From: Clavaria fumosa
Lineage: Eukaryota; Basidiomycota; Agaricomycetes; Agaricales; Clavariaceae
NCBI GenBank assembly: GCA_951802425.1
Contig: OX637799.1
Location: forward strand, 1,798,001-1,862,000
Length of the DNA: 64,000 nucleotides
Direction: 5' to 3'
Shown: positions 1 through 11,430 of the stretch, piece by piece
How the letters are laid out: every line of letters begins with the position of its first letter
Numbering within the stretch: position 1 is the first letter of the stretch
Notes under the pieces: generated by a model
What the model was told of the DNA's origin: nothing
Database searches by the model: none
Seen by the model: only the letters and a program-made list of their open reading frames with translations
Position numbers and translations under genes: made by a program

Positions 1-4
1 CTTC

Positions 5-3000
5 ATGGATTTGGAGTGGGCAAAAGGAGTGGGACTGGAGCCATCTCTCCTGCTGAACCCAATCACCATGTATAATGTGGATGGGACACAGAACAGGAAT
101 GGAAAGGTCCAGTATGGGATAGAGGTGCTGGTGAGAGTTGGTGACCACCAGGAGCAGATCCACTTTCTGCTGGGAAAGACCCAGTCCCACAAGGTCATCC
201 TTGGGCATGACTGGCTCAAGCGGCATAACCCAGATATCGACTGGCAGAAGGCAGAGCTGAGCCTTACCCGCTGCCCCCCACAGTGTTCCCCATCCCCTCG
301 AGCCTCTGCACCCCTGAAAACGAGTACCCTCGCATCCACGAGTATTCTGGACACCCGTTTTCCCAACTCTGGCCCTACCCCCGATTGGCCCAGCCGCTAC
401 CCTTTGGTGTTTAGTGAAGCGAAGTGGGATGAACTTCCCCACTCCCGACCAGACTTTGATATTAAGATCGAGTTCAAAAAGGACCCTGAGCACCTCTCCT
501 CCAAGCTGTATTCTCTGACATGGCAGGAGATGGTGGAGATGAACTGTTGGGTGGATGAGCAGCTTGCTTCTGGACGAATCCAGCCCTCAAAATCCCCATA
601 TGCCAGCCCCTTCTTCTTCAAACATGAGAAGGACAAACTGCGGCCAATCATCGACTACTCGAGGCTGAATGCACACCTGATCAAGGACAAGTACCCCCTC
701 CCCCGCATCTGAGACACAGTGGATGTGCTTAAAGGAGTGTCGATTTACTCTAAGATTGATGCAAAGGGAGGTTTCCCATCTATGCAGGTCTGGCCCGAGC
801 ACCAGCACCGCTGCGCCTTCCTGACACCCCGTGGACTCTTCAAACCAGCTGTCATGTGGTTTGGACTGCAGAATGCCCCTGCTACCTTCCAACGCTTCAT
901 GAATCATGTGTTGAGGGAGGAGATTGCAGGAGGACATGTGAGGGCCTATGTGGATGATGTCATTGTGTTTGCAGAGGACTTGGCTACACACCGGTACTGG
1001 ATGGATCAGGTCTTGAGGAAGTTTGGAGAGAATGGGTTGTGTCTCAAACTCAGTAAATGCGAGTTTGAGAAGAGTGAGATCATCTTCCTGGGGATGAAGA
1101 TCTCCCACAACAGACTAGAGCATGATCCGGCCAAGGGTGTGGCAGTCCGAGATTGGCCACGTCCTAAGAATGTGAAGGATGTCCAGAGGTTCAATGGGAT
1201 GCTGAACTACCTCCGCCAGCACATCCCAAATCTTTCTGCCCCGGCAAAGCCACTCTTCTGGCTGACTGGGAATGTTCCATGGAAATGGGAGGAGGAGGAG
1301 GAAGCAGCCTTCCGAGATCTCCGCCAGGCACTCGTATCAGCCCCGGTCTTGGCTCTGCCTCAGGACAAAGGGAGATGGAAGGTAGAGACAGATGCAAGCA
1401 ACCTGGCAACTGGTGGAGTGCTCTCGCAGCAGCAGACGGATGGAACCTGGAGAGTTGTTGACTATATCTCCAAGGCCCTCACTGCAGCTGAGAAGAACTA
1501 CAATGTGTATGACAAGGAGTTCTTGACTGTGATTCGGGCACTTCGCGAGTGGCGAGCATACCTCATTGGAGCAGAGGAGATGATCGAGATCTGGACAGAC
1601 CATGCAAACCTCCAGTACTTCCGGAAGCCCCAGAAGTTGAAGCCGAGGCAGGTTCGTTGGGTTGGAGAGCTCCAGTGCTTTGACTTTGAGATAAAGTATC
1701 GCACTGGCAAGTCGAATACAAAGGCAGATGCACTCTCCCGGAGACCGGACTATGGAGAGATGGTGGAGGAGGATGCACCGGTGCAGGTTTCCCGGAAACG
1801 GAAGTCCGTGTGTCATTCACATTGGAAATGGAGACACTACTCCAGAAAAATAGCGTGGTACACATACAGAAGCCGGAGGAGCTTGATGATGAGTGGACAC
1901 AAGATCGTGCTGGACTCTGGCGAAAGGGGATAGTCACTTGGGTCCCCCTAGGAGCTCGTGAGGCCGTTCTCGAGTTTGAGCATGACCTCCCCACTGCTGG
2001 ACACCCTGGGCCCCAGAAGTTGAGAGCAGCACTAGTGAAGGGTTATTGGTGGCCAGACATGGTAAAAGATGCGGATCGGTATGCCCAGGGGTGTGAGACA
2101 TGCCAGCAGATGAAGCCCGACCGTACCAAGCGTGCTGCCCCACTGCACCCCCATCTGGTGCCCGATGGTCCCTGGTCGGTGATCTCATGGGACATAGTCA
2201 GTCCCCTCCCCCTCTCCTGTGGACATAATGCCATCCTTGTTATTGTCGACAAATTCATGAAACAGACACTGCTCGAAGCGATCGGTCTCGACCTCACAGG
2301 ACTTGGAGCGGCGCGTCTCCTCCAGGATCGAGTGTTTCGTGACCATGGAGTCCCTCACAAGGTTGTGAGTGACCGGGGGTCCCAGTTCGTGTCCCGCTTC
2401 ATGAAGGAGTTCTACTCCATGATCCGGGTAAAGGCAAATCCAAGTACTGCCTTTCATCCACAGACTGATGGACAGACGGAACGGGCGAACCAGGAGATGG
2501 AGATCTATCTCCGGGCTTATGTGGACCATCTCCAGGATGACTGGGCTGAATGGTTGTCCACTGCGGAGTTTGCTCTTAATAATCGTGAGCACTCAGCGAC
2601 AGGACAGACACCTTTCTTCCTCGATTATGGACAACACCCATGGAATGGGGGACTCCGGCCACCTTCTGAGGTGAACCCGGCAGCGGACGAGTGGATGGCT
2701 AAGCTCACAGAGTCCTGAAGAGCAGCCAAGGAGGCAATGGAGAAAGCAGTGGCAGCGATGAAGAAGAGCTATGATAAGGGGAAACGCCCAAGTCGGGAGT
2801 ACTCTGAGGGAGATCTGGTCTGGCTGGATACTAGAAACTTGAAGATGGACCGGCCCTGTAAAAAGCTTGACAACAAGAGAGCAGGCCCCTTTGCAGTTGA
2901 GGAGAAGGTGGGACCTGCTGGGTATTGCCTCAAGCTCCCTCAGGCCTGGCGCATCCATCGGGTCTTCAATGAGTTGCTGTTGACACCATACCACCCCCCT

Positions 3001-3261
3001 TCCTTCCCTTCTCAGAACCTGCCTCCCCCTCCGCCCCCTACGATTGATGATGACCACCTGGAGTATGATGTGGAGGCGATCCTTGATGTTAAGAAGGTGG
3101 GGCGTGGAGTGAGATACCTGGTGAAGTGGTTGGGATACCCTGTAGAGGAGAACACCTGGGAGCCACGACGGAACCTCACCAATGTGGCACTGCTTCTCCA
3201 GGACTTCTTCCTTGCTCACCCCGACAAGGCCAAGCTAGCTGGTCGGGACGCCCAGCCTTAA
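5..3261 (+). pseudogene. Gypsy-A copy 1 pol polyprotein (protease-RT-RNaseH-integrase-chromodomain), broken
   Basis: The first block (5-712) has the retropepsin C-terminal region (ILGHDWLKRHNP) and the start of reverse transcriptase. The RT active-site motif YVDDV is encoded near 948-962. RNase H (TDASN, TDHANLQYF) runs to about 1,750. Integrase starts with a zinc-binding CETCQQMKPD at 2,090-2,120 and continues with a DDE core (SWDIVSPL, SDRGSQF, then the HPQTDGQTER region). A chromodomain (YLVKWLGYPVEENTWEP) sits at 3,110-3,165. Breaks: TGA at 710-712 with RT continuing in the same frame; a one-base frameshift near 1,788; TGA at 2716-2718 with the frame continuing to TAA at 3,259-3,261. The enzyme is known to copy element RNA and integrate the DNA; this copy cannot make the full protein. 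Confidence 0.92.
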
Positions 3262-3272
3262 GAGGGGGGTGA

Positions 3273-3693
3273 TGTTAGGATCACTTATGTAAGCCATCCC
3301 AAAGCGCAGTTGTGGAGAAACTGGGGAGGGTTGTTGGAAGGTCACATGACCTGTGGCTGGGTCGGATTATGTAATCATGTAAGATCACATGACCTGGGGC
3401 CTGGGTGCATCACGTGATCCGAGGGTCCGAGCATGGGAAAGTCGGCAAGTGCCGAAGCGTTCGCTATAAGTACTTTTGCTTTTCCTTTTTTGTACTCTTT
3501 TCCCCTTATCTTAGTATTGTTGTCATGACCTTACGCTTAAGTTGTGTGAGACCCAGTCTGATACATATTTACTGCACTTCCATAGCTGCTTCAGTTACAG
3601 TTAACCCAGATTTCAAGTGTGACAATGTGTCACAATGTGACTAGTGACGAAGTACTTCGCTGCTAGTCACACTGTGACATGTCACACCTAACA
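3273..3693 (+). repeat. Gypsy-A copy 1 3' LTR (right end uncertain)
   Basis: It follows the polypurine tract (aagaggggggtga) directly and begins TGTTAGG. An inverted CCTAACA at 3687-3693 gives matching termini, about 421 bp. The sequence up to 3,560 matches the LTR of copy 2 (17,529 on) and, on the minus strand, the solo LTR near 21 kb. A TATA-like ctataagta lies near 3,464. The right border was chosen from the inverted terminus only, since copies diverge after about 3,560. Confidence 0.75.
3617..3687. repeat. Imperfect hairpin in the LTR 3' part
   Basis: Left arm 3617-3644 (starts gtgtgacaatgtgtcac) pairs with right arm 3663-3687 (ends gacatgtcacac). The 18-nt loop itself contains the perfect palindrome cgaagtacttcg. 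It may be an LTR stem-loop or a tiny inserted inverted repeat. Confidence 0.8.
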
Positions 3694-4126
3694 TTCAATA
3701 ATGAACAATTTATTCTAGGGTGTCATATTAAATAAAGGGACATTTGATAATAGGATGTTGGATGCAGAATAATTGTCTGGGCTAAGCTCTTCTTGCTCAG
3801 GTACATTGGTATTACTACAGTATCTGGTAATTTAGATGAGTGAGCAGTGCATTAGGGCTGGAAAATCATAATATGGGTGCTACCAGATGTAAGGTAGTGA
3901 TATTAGACCTGGAATGCAGGTTGAAGAATATTATTCTGAGCCAAGCCCTACTGACCTGGGCTAAGCCTATTTTAAGGGCCCCATGCATATCCAGTCATCT
4001 GAACCTCTAGTTACCAATTTTGGGTGACCTAAGATCTCGGCCCAGCCTATTATGCAATATCTCGGCCGACGCTTGGCTGGGCCTATAAGATGGCCACCAG
4101 TCAAAATGGGCTGGCCCTATAAGATG
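3694..4126. other. No gene seen; sequence between two Gypsy-A copies
   Basis: AT-rich at first, then a short direct repeat around 'ctataagatgg' (about 4,083 and 4,118). No open frame with recognisable homology. It may be 5' remnants of copy 2 or older inserted DNA. Confidence 0.6.
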
Positions 4127-4969
4127 GGGTTTGGGTATGCTGAAGGGTGTGGAGAGCAGCATTACTGAGGTCCTATTGGTGGGTGGGCATGGTGAAAGAT
4201 GCAGATTGGTATGCCCAGGGGTGTGAGATGTGCCAGCCAATGAAGCCTGACAATACCAAGCATGCTGCCCCACTCCACACCCTGTTCCCAATGGTCCCTG
4301 GTCAGTAATCACTTGGGATATCATTGGGCCCCTCCCCCTCTTGTGCAGACACAATGTGATCCTCGTTATTGTCAACAAGTTCACAAAGCAGACACTGCTG
4401 GAAGGGATTGGACTTGACCTCACAGGACTTGGAGCAGCACACCTCCTCTGGGACTGGGTATTCTGCAACCATGGAGTGCCACATAAGGTTGTGAGTGACT
4501 GGGGATCCCAGTTTGTGTCTCGATTCATGAAGGAGTTCTACTCCATGATACAAGTGAAAGCAAACCCAAGCACAGCCTTCCACCCACAGACTGATGGGCA
4601 GACAGAGCGGGTGAACCAGGAGATGGAGATTTACCTCCAGGATGACTGGGCTGAGTGGTTGTCCACTGTGGAATTTGCCCTTAACAACCATGAACACTCA
4701 GCAACAGGGCAGACACCCTTCTTCCTTGAGTATGGCCAGCACCCATGGAATGGGGGACTCTGCCCACCCACAGAGGTGAACCCAGCAGATGAGTGGCTGG
4801 CTAAGCTCATGGAATCCTGAAGAGCAGCCAAAGAGGCAATGAAGAAGAGTTACGATGTGGGAAAGCACCCAGGTTGGGAGTATTCCAAAGGAGATCTGGT
4901 CTGGCTGGACACTAGGAACCTGAAGATGGATGACCCTCTAAAAAGCTTGACAACAAGTGTGCAGGCCCC
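4127..4969 (+). mobile_element. Gypsy-A copy 2, left fragment (integrase part)
   Basis: Homologous to copy 1 from about 1,985 to 2,890: the zinc-binding start of integrase (4,200-4,260), the DDE core (4,341-4,820) and the linker before the chromodomain (4,821-4,969). Relative to copy 1 it lacks 21 nt after EIYL (near 4,637), a clean deletion between short ctcc repeats. It has a TGA at 4818-4820, the same codon as the second stop of copy 1. Homology stops at 4,969 and resumes at 17,141, with gcccc on both sides, so it was split by an insertion. Confidence 0.9.
4341..4820 (+). pseudogene. Gypsy-A copy 2 integrase core fragment
   Basis: 159 codons matching copy 1 integrase. The catalytic-region motifs SDWGSQF and HPQTDGQTER are visible. 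Compared with copy 1, an Arg codon in the SDRGSQF block is Trp, and the RAYVDHL segment is deleted. The block ends in TGA, but the next frame continues into the pre-chromodomain linker until the insertion at 4,970. Confidence 0.88.
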
Positions 4970-6094
4970 TGTTAGGGCCTGTCCCATCTTGTAAGTAATG
5001 CCGAAGGTCAACTTGTTGGTGACTGATCCTGGAAACTCGCTAAGACCAATCAACTGTTGAGCACAGTTGAGAATGCTTGGTCCTGGAAGGTCGCAAGGAT
5101 GTCTGAAAGAGTGTAAGAGCAGAAATAGACAAGTGGGGAGAAAGGAGACATTGCTGGGAAGGTTGCAAAGTCGGTAGACAAATGTGGAGAAGGGAAAAGA
5201 CAAGTTGAGAGAAGCAGATAATGCTGAGAAGGTCATGAAGTCGACCAATGAAGTGTAAAAAGAGAAATAGATGAAGTGGGAGAAAGAGATGATGTTGAGA
5301 GAGTCGCAGGTAGTCACAATGATATCGAGAGATGTGTTGGTGAAGGCAATGACTTTGCCAACTGATGAGAGAACATGTGGGGTTCGAAGAAATCAGTACC
5401 AAGACAAAATGAGGAGAATACTTAAGTGCGCAAGTTGTACAAGCATGGAGGATGAGTTTAGAAAGAAGCAGAGTGGTCTTGGTGTTGTTGAGGTCACCAA
5501 GTGAGACAAGACCTATCAATCATGGTGGTTCCAAGCTCAAAGGGTGTAATAGCCTCAAGCTTAAACCAATGTGCATCAATATCAAGTCTACAGTATGAGA
5601 AGTACATGCGAGACTTATATACATGTGTACAGAAGAGTATAATGAAAGAGGAAAAGTACAGAGGTCACCAGGCAACAGAACTATGGTAGTGTGGGGTATG
5701 TTTAGTCATATAGTAACTATGCGTGTGCTCTACTAAGGTCACAAGGGGTTAAAACAGCATAGGTAAGGTCACGAGCATGACCAGTCACAGGTCACAACCT
5801 GGTTAAATAAGTATATACATAACTATAACTACAGGGGGATTCTTGGATCATATGTAATGTAGTTATAGGCGACTGAGGAGAAGAGGGGAAGCATAATTTG
5901 AAGGGTATATGCAGCTGACCATTGGTGGTGCATTTGAGTGTTAAGGTCATGAGGTCATAAGAGCAGTCATGTGGGTGATGCTAGTGATGCAGGTGACTTT
6001 GGGCAGGAGGTCACGTGGGTAACGCTGGTAACACGGGTAATGGCCATAATGCTGGTAGTGGTAGCACCAGGGGTGCCATGTGGCAAGTCACATG

Positions 6095-6723
6095 TGTCGC
6101 AGTCGATCCTAAAACTGGAGCTCAAAGGTTGCGGTGAGGTCGCGACAAGGTCGCGAAGATCATGTGGATAGCTGATGTAAAAGCTCAACAAGGAGGTAGA
6201 AAGAGGCGATTTCTGAAGAATATCAAAGTCTAAGGAATACATGCTAAGTGTCTACCCGTATATATACTGGGGTCCAAGGCCATAGAGACGATATCGGTAC
6301 AAGGTAGTTAGGAGAAGACATATGACGGGAACGACGGTAGGGAAGAAATGAAGGTATCTGGGCAACGATCGTGAAGTCGCTATGGTCCCAAGAAGGGAAG
6401 CGTCGGTCGGCAGGGGAACGGGATAGCGGTATAAAGGCGCTAAGGGGACAGGAAGTCATCATGGGAAAGAGACAGGGATGCCAAGGGGACGGGACAACGG
6501 TAAAGGCGGGGCGTGGGAGAGAACAAGGTCGCATTAGGGATGGTCGCTTGATGGGCGATGTCAGGTGTCAGCCCGCTGACAGGGTGATGGCATTCCGCTT
6601 GATGTGCCATCACACATTTGGGCCGTACTGTCGGTGGTGGTCACGTGAGCTCTCGTGACTTACTGATCATGTGACAGATCACGTGTCCGCGACCTTTGAG
6701 GGTCACGTGATGTCGCCGCGACA
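6095..6723 (-). repeat. Gypsy-B 3' LTR
   Basis: Runs TGTCGC...GCGACA on the plus strand, aligned without gaps to 16233-16861. A TATA-like gtatatatact is at about 6,258-6,268. Three CACGTG or CACGTGA-type sites lie near its U3 side (about 6,642, 6,680 and 6,703). Confidence 0.95.
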
Positions 6724-6737
6724 TATTCCCCTTCCTA
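6724..6737 (-). other. Polypurine tract of Gypsy-B, overlapping the pol stop
   Basis: In the sense strand the sequence taggaaggggaata sits directly against the 3' LTR. Its first three bases are the TAG stop of pol (6735-6737). This is the usual plus-strand DNA primer site. Confidence 0.8.
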
Positions 6738-9700
6738 AGATTTGTTCTCCTGAACAAACTCCGCAATGGCCTCCTTCACACGCATGAGGTTCTCCAGAGG
6801 CTCCCAGGTATTTTCCTCGGGCGGATAGCCAACCCAGCTCACCAGGTACTGGACCTTCCCTCTCCTCTTCCTCTTGGCTAGGACTCGTTCAACATCATAC
6901 TGCTCGCCTCCCTCTATGAGCTCGGGCGGCGGCCGAACAGAAGACAGGTCTCCTCGGAAGGGCTTGAGTAAGGCCTCATTGAAGACCGGGTGGATCCGCC
7001 AACTCGGGGGGAGGGTGAGGCAGTAAGCCGAGGTTCCTACCTTCTCCTCCACAGGGAAGGGACCTACGAACTTAGGTCCAAGCTTCTTGGAGGGGAGTTT
7101 GAGGGGGAGGTTCTGCGAGTCTAAATACACTAGACCGCCTTTCCTATAAATCTCTGGCTCCCGCGAGTGGTCGTCATAGGTCGCGGAGTCGGTTGCTTGT
7201 CCCTTTTGCAAGATATCCCGGAGGCAGTCGCAGGCAGCGGAAACTCGCGCGAGGAACTCGTCGGCGGCGGGTATATCGAAGCTGGCGGGGAAATCGGGGA
7301 TCGGGACAGGGTCGAAACCATGGAGAGCCGAAAAGGGGGTGACGTCCGAGTCGCGGATGGGTCGCGAGTTGAGAGCGAACTGGGCGAGGGGGAGCACGGC
7401 GGCCCAGTCGGCCTGGTCTTCCTTGGTCAGTGCGCGAAGGACTACCTCTACCTCCTGATTGGCCCTCTCCACTTGTCCGTCCATCTGCGGGTGGTAGGCA
7501 GTGGAAGCAGCGGATTTGATACCTAACTTATCGTAGACTTCGTGCATGAACTTGGAAATAAACTGGCCTCCTCGATCAGATACTACCTTCTCTGGAAGCC
7601 CGTAGTAGGCATAGACTTTCTCGAGGAGGATAGAGGCCGCTCCTTCTGATGTGAGTTCCTTGACAGTCGGGGCTAGGACAATGGTCTTAGTTAAGTAATC
7701 TTTGATCACCAAGATCATGTTGTAACCCGCGGATTCCGAGACTGGGCCGATCAAGTCCCAACCAATGACTTGCCAAGGTCGCGAGGGGATAGGGAGGGGG
7801 TGGAGGGGAGCCGGCTTTCGTCCGCGTCAGGGTTTGATCCTCGGGCAGACATCGCAGGCGATAACGTAGGCGCGGGTGTCCTTCTTAAGTGTGGGCCAGT
7901 ACCAGTATTTCGCAACCGTAACCTGGGTTTTGGAGATCCCCGGGTGTATGGTAGTTCGAGCTGAGTGGTGAAGGTCGAGGATGTCTTTCATGAGCGACGT
8001 TGGGACCCAGAGCTTCTCGTGTACCCAGAAGTACCCTTCCTTATCCTTCTCTGCTTCTTCCGGAGGGGTCTCCAGGGCCTGCTCGATCCTCAGCTTCTCC
8101 ATTAGAGACAGGGTCTCGTTGACCCAGAAGAAGTGGTCCGGTAACAGAACTTGGGCAGGGTGGGGAGGTTGGTCATCATAGTCGGGGTGTCGGGAAAGAG
8201 CATCAGCGGCGGCGTTCGACTTTCCGGAGCGAGGAACGATCTTGAAACGGAAGAGGGACAGGAACTGTCTCCATCAGTTCTGGCGTCCATTGAGCGGGTT
8301 TGGTTTCCGGAAATATGAGAGGTTTTTATGGTCCGTATGGACCTCGAAATCCTGGCCGAGGAGGTAGTGTTGCCATTCCTCAAGCGCTCTTATCACCGCG
8401 AGGAGTTCCAGGTCGTAGACGTCGTAGTTTAGCTGGGCGTCCCGGAGCTTTGTTGATAGGCAGTCCACCATTCTCCACACTCCGTCCTGTTGCTGATATA
8501 GAATGGCTGAAGTCGCAATCTCGCTGGCATCCATCTCGATCTTCCATGGCATTCCGTCCTGTGGGATCACGACCTGGACCGAATTCCTGATTGCGTCCTG
8601 GATGTCGTAGAACGACTTTAGCGCGGCGTCCGTTAAGTTAAATTCACCTTTGCCGGTGCAGGCATGGAGGGGGGCGGCAATCTTGGCATAATTCGGAATG
8701 TACCGTCGGTAGTAACTCCCAAGGGCCGTGTACCTGCGCGCATCCTTGGCAGACTTCGGAATTGGCCAATTGTCGATCGCCGAACACCTCTTTTCACTCT
8801 TCTCAATGGTTCCCTGCTGGATCTTGTTTCCGAGGAAAGTTACCTCCGTCCACTCAAATTCGCATTTCGCGGGTTTGACGGTCAGGTGATTTTCTTGAAG
8901 AACTTGGAAAACACGTGCGGTAAGGTCGCAGAGTTCTTCGCGGGTGTCGGAGCAGATGAGAATGTTGTCGATATATATGAAGACCTGGCCGGTGGCTACC
9001 AGATCCTTCAGGATACTGTCCATGAAACCCTGGAAGATCGCAGGGGCATTAGTCACTCCGAAAGGCATGACTCGACAGAGAAATTGGCCGTATTCGCATA
9101 TGAATGCTAACAGCTTCTCGCTCTCCTTCGACACCCGGATATTGTTGAATCCAATCCAGATATCGATTTTTGAATAGTACCGGAACTTCTGTAGGCGATC
9201 GTAGATGTTCCGGATGAGAGGGAGAGGATAGGCGTTCTTGACTGTGACTTCGTTTAACCATTTGTAGTCAACCACAGGCCAGAGCTTGTCTCCTTCGTTC
9301 TTGAAAAAGAGGGGGCTAGCCCAGGGCGACTGACCTGGATAAATCCGTCCAGTCGCAAGGTTCTCGTCTAGCCACTTTCGGAGCTCTGCACGGTAGGCCT
9401 TGGGCGTCGGGTAAATTTGGGATCAGTATGGACGGGCATCGTTCCCTAGCTGGATGTCGATATCGACTCCGGGATGGTGCGGGGGTAAAACATTATAGAA
9501 CTCCTCTCCGAATACTCGTGGGAAGAGAGTCGGCCAGTTGGGGGAGTCGTTCGCGATGACGCGGACTGCAGCACTGCATGGAAGGTCACGACAATGTCGA
9601 AATTCGAGGGAGCGAGTCCACCAGTCGATGGTAGGATTGTGTTTCCGGAGCCAATCATTGCCTAGCACAAGGTCAAAGTCGGGATAGTCGCCTAGGTAGC

Positions 9701-10085
9701 ACTCGATAACCTCGCGATGTCCAAGACCGAATTCAACTGCGACCTTTGTGAAATGTGTAATGGGTCCTTGTGAGTTTGCGGTACCGTCTGTGTTCCTTGT
9801 GATCATCGGGGATGGGAGTCGCTCCATGGGGAAACGGTTCCAGTTGGCAAAACTGTAGTCCATGACCGAAGTTGTACTGCCGCTGTCGATAAGCACTTTC
9901 CCATGCACGGCTCTACTCGGGAAGGTGGGGGGGGAGATTTGAACTCTGAATTCGAGTTGGGCAGTTTCTTGGCGGCCCACTATTTTTGTCATCCTTAGAA
10001 GCAGTTTAGGAGACGAATCAGAGGCTGGCATTGTCGCGGTACTAGTACAGGGGGGGGACTTAGGCGGGGAAGCTGCTTCCTTCAT
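6735..10085 (-). pseudogene. Gypsy-B pol polyprotein with three in-frame TGA stops
   Basis: One reading frame covers the whole region. Protease: VLIDSGSTTSVMDY near 9,890 and LGNDWLRKHNP near 9,650. RT: VVDYKWLNEV near 9,260; the FIYIDNILI region near 8,965 has IDN where YVDD is usual. RNase H: EMDASE and TDHKNLSYF. Integrase: zinc site, then GWDLIGP, SDRGGQF, HPQMDGQVER. Chromodomain: YLVSWVGYPPEENTWEP near 6,830. Stops: TGA at 9423-9425, 8274-8276 and 7827-7829, with sense codons continuing in frame each time. The start ATG (10083-10085) overlaps the gag stop as ATGA. Confidence 0.93.
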
Positions 10086-10430
10086 TCCTCGCCTTCGGGA
10101 AAATCCGCCTTCGCCTCTTTCAGCGCCCTGAGTTCCTTATCCTTCACCTCGATGGTGTCACGGAGCTGGGCCACCAGGGCCTCAAGCTCATCGGCGGTCG
10201 CAGTCGAGGTGTCGTTGGCCTGGACATCGATTCAGGGAACTCAGGGGGGCTTGCGAGGGAGCGGGCAGTTGCGCGTGAGGTGGCCGGGCTCAGTAGTACT
10301 GAATGAAATAATTAACTAGACACAGCAGTTAGGTATAATTCATAGTGTACTCTTTGCAGCTACAGCTGGACAAGGAATCCTTATGGTCAGTCAACTTGTC
10401 AAGTTAACTTGTCAAAGGTAGTACATGGGG

Positions 10431-11430
10431 GACTAGTAGACTAGATACAGCTGACAGCTGTGGATCTAGTGGACTAGTTACAGCTACTAGGTGTGGACCT
10501 GGTGGACTAGTTGCAGGTGCTAGCTATGGGTCTAGTGAACTAGTTACAGCTGCTAGCTGTGGGTCCAGTGGACTAGTTACAGCTACCAGTTGTGGATCTA
10601 GTGGACTAGGTGCAGCAAGTAGGTGTAGGTCTAGTGGACTAGTTGCAGCTATTAGCTATAGATGTAGTGAACTAGTTACAGCTAGTAGCTGTGGGCCTAG
10701 TGGATTAGTTGCAGCTACTAGCTGTGGGCCTAGTGGACTAGTTGCAGCTACTAGCTGTAGATGTAGTGAACTAGTTGCAGCTAGTAGGTATAGGTCTAGT
10801 AGACTAGTTGCAGCTATTAGCTGTAGATGTAGTGAACTAGTTACAGCTGGTAGGTGTAGGTCTAGTGGACTAGTTGCAGCTAGTAGCTGTGGGCCTAGTG
10901 GACTAGTTGCAGCTCCTAGCTGTAGATGTAGTGAACTAGTTACAGCTATTAGTTGTAGATGTAGTGAACTAGTTGCAGCTAGTAGGTGTAGGTCTAGTAG
11001 ACTAGTTGCAGCTAGTTGCTGTAGATCTAGTGAACTAGTTACAGCTATTAGCTTTAGATGTAATGAACTAGTTGCAGCTAGTAGTTGTGGACCTAGTGGA
11101 CTAGTGGCAGCTACCAGCTGTGGGTCTAGTGGACTAGTTACAGCCATTAGCTGTGGATCTAGTGAACTAGTTGCAGCTAGTTGCTGTAGATCTAGTGAGC
11201 TAGTTACAGCTATTAGTTGTAGATGTAGTGAACTAGTTGCAGCTAGTAGCTGTGGACCTAGTGGACTAGTTGCAGCTACTAGCTGTGGGTCTAGTCAACT
11301 ACTAGCTGTAGATCTGGTGAATTAGTTACCACTACTAGCTGTGGATCTAGTGGACTAGTTGCAGCTAGTTGCTGTGGGTCTGGTAGACTAGTTACAGCTA
11401 TTAGCTGTGGATCTAGTCAGTTGATGATGT
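10431..11430. repeat. Left-arm array of 33-bp tandem repeats (about 30 units)
   Basis: Units vary around 'ctagttgcagctagtagctg' followed by 13 further bases. Each contains the palindromes ACTAGT or CTAG and AGCT. The 33-bp period is open in several frames, giving an apparent 11-residue repeat protein (LAATSSLHLQL-like) that is most likely not real. Confidence 0.92.

Larger units (their letters stand above)
1..3693 (+). mobile_element. Gypsy-A copy 1: Ty3/gypsy chromodomain LTR retrotransposon, 5' end outside window
   Basis: Pol domains read in order on the plus strand: protease end, reverse transcriptase, RNase H, integrase, chromodomain. They are followed by a purine-rich tract (3259-3272) and an LTR starting TGTTAGG at 3273. 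The C-terminal chromodomain places it among the chromoviruses. The reading frame is broken by two TGA stops and one frameshift, so it is a decayed copy. The 5' LTR, gag and any target duplication lie outside the window. Confidence 0.93.
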
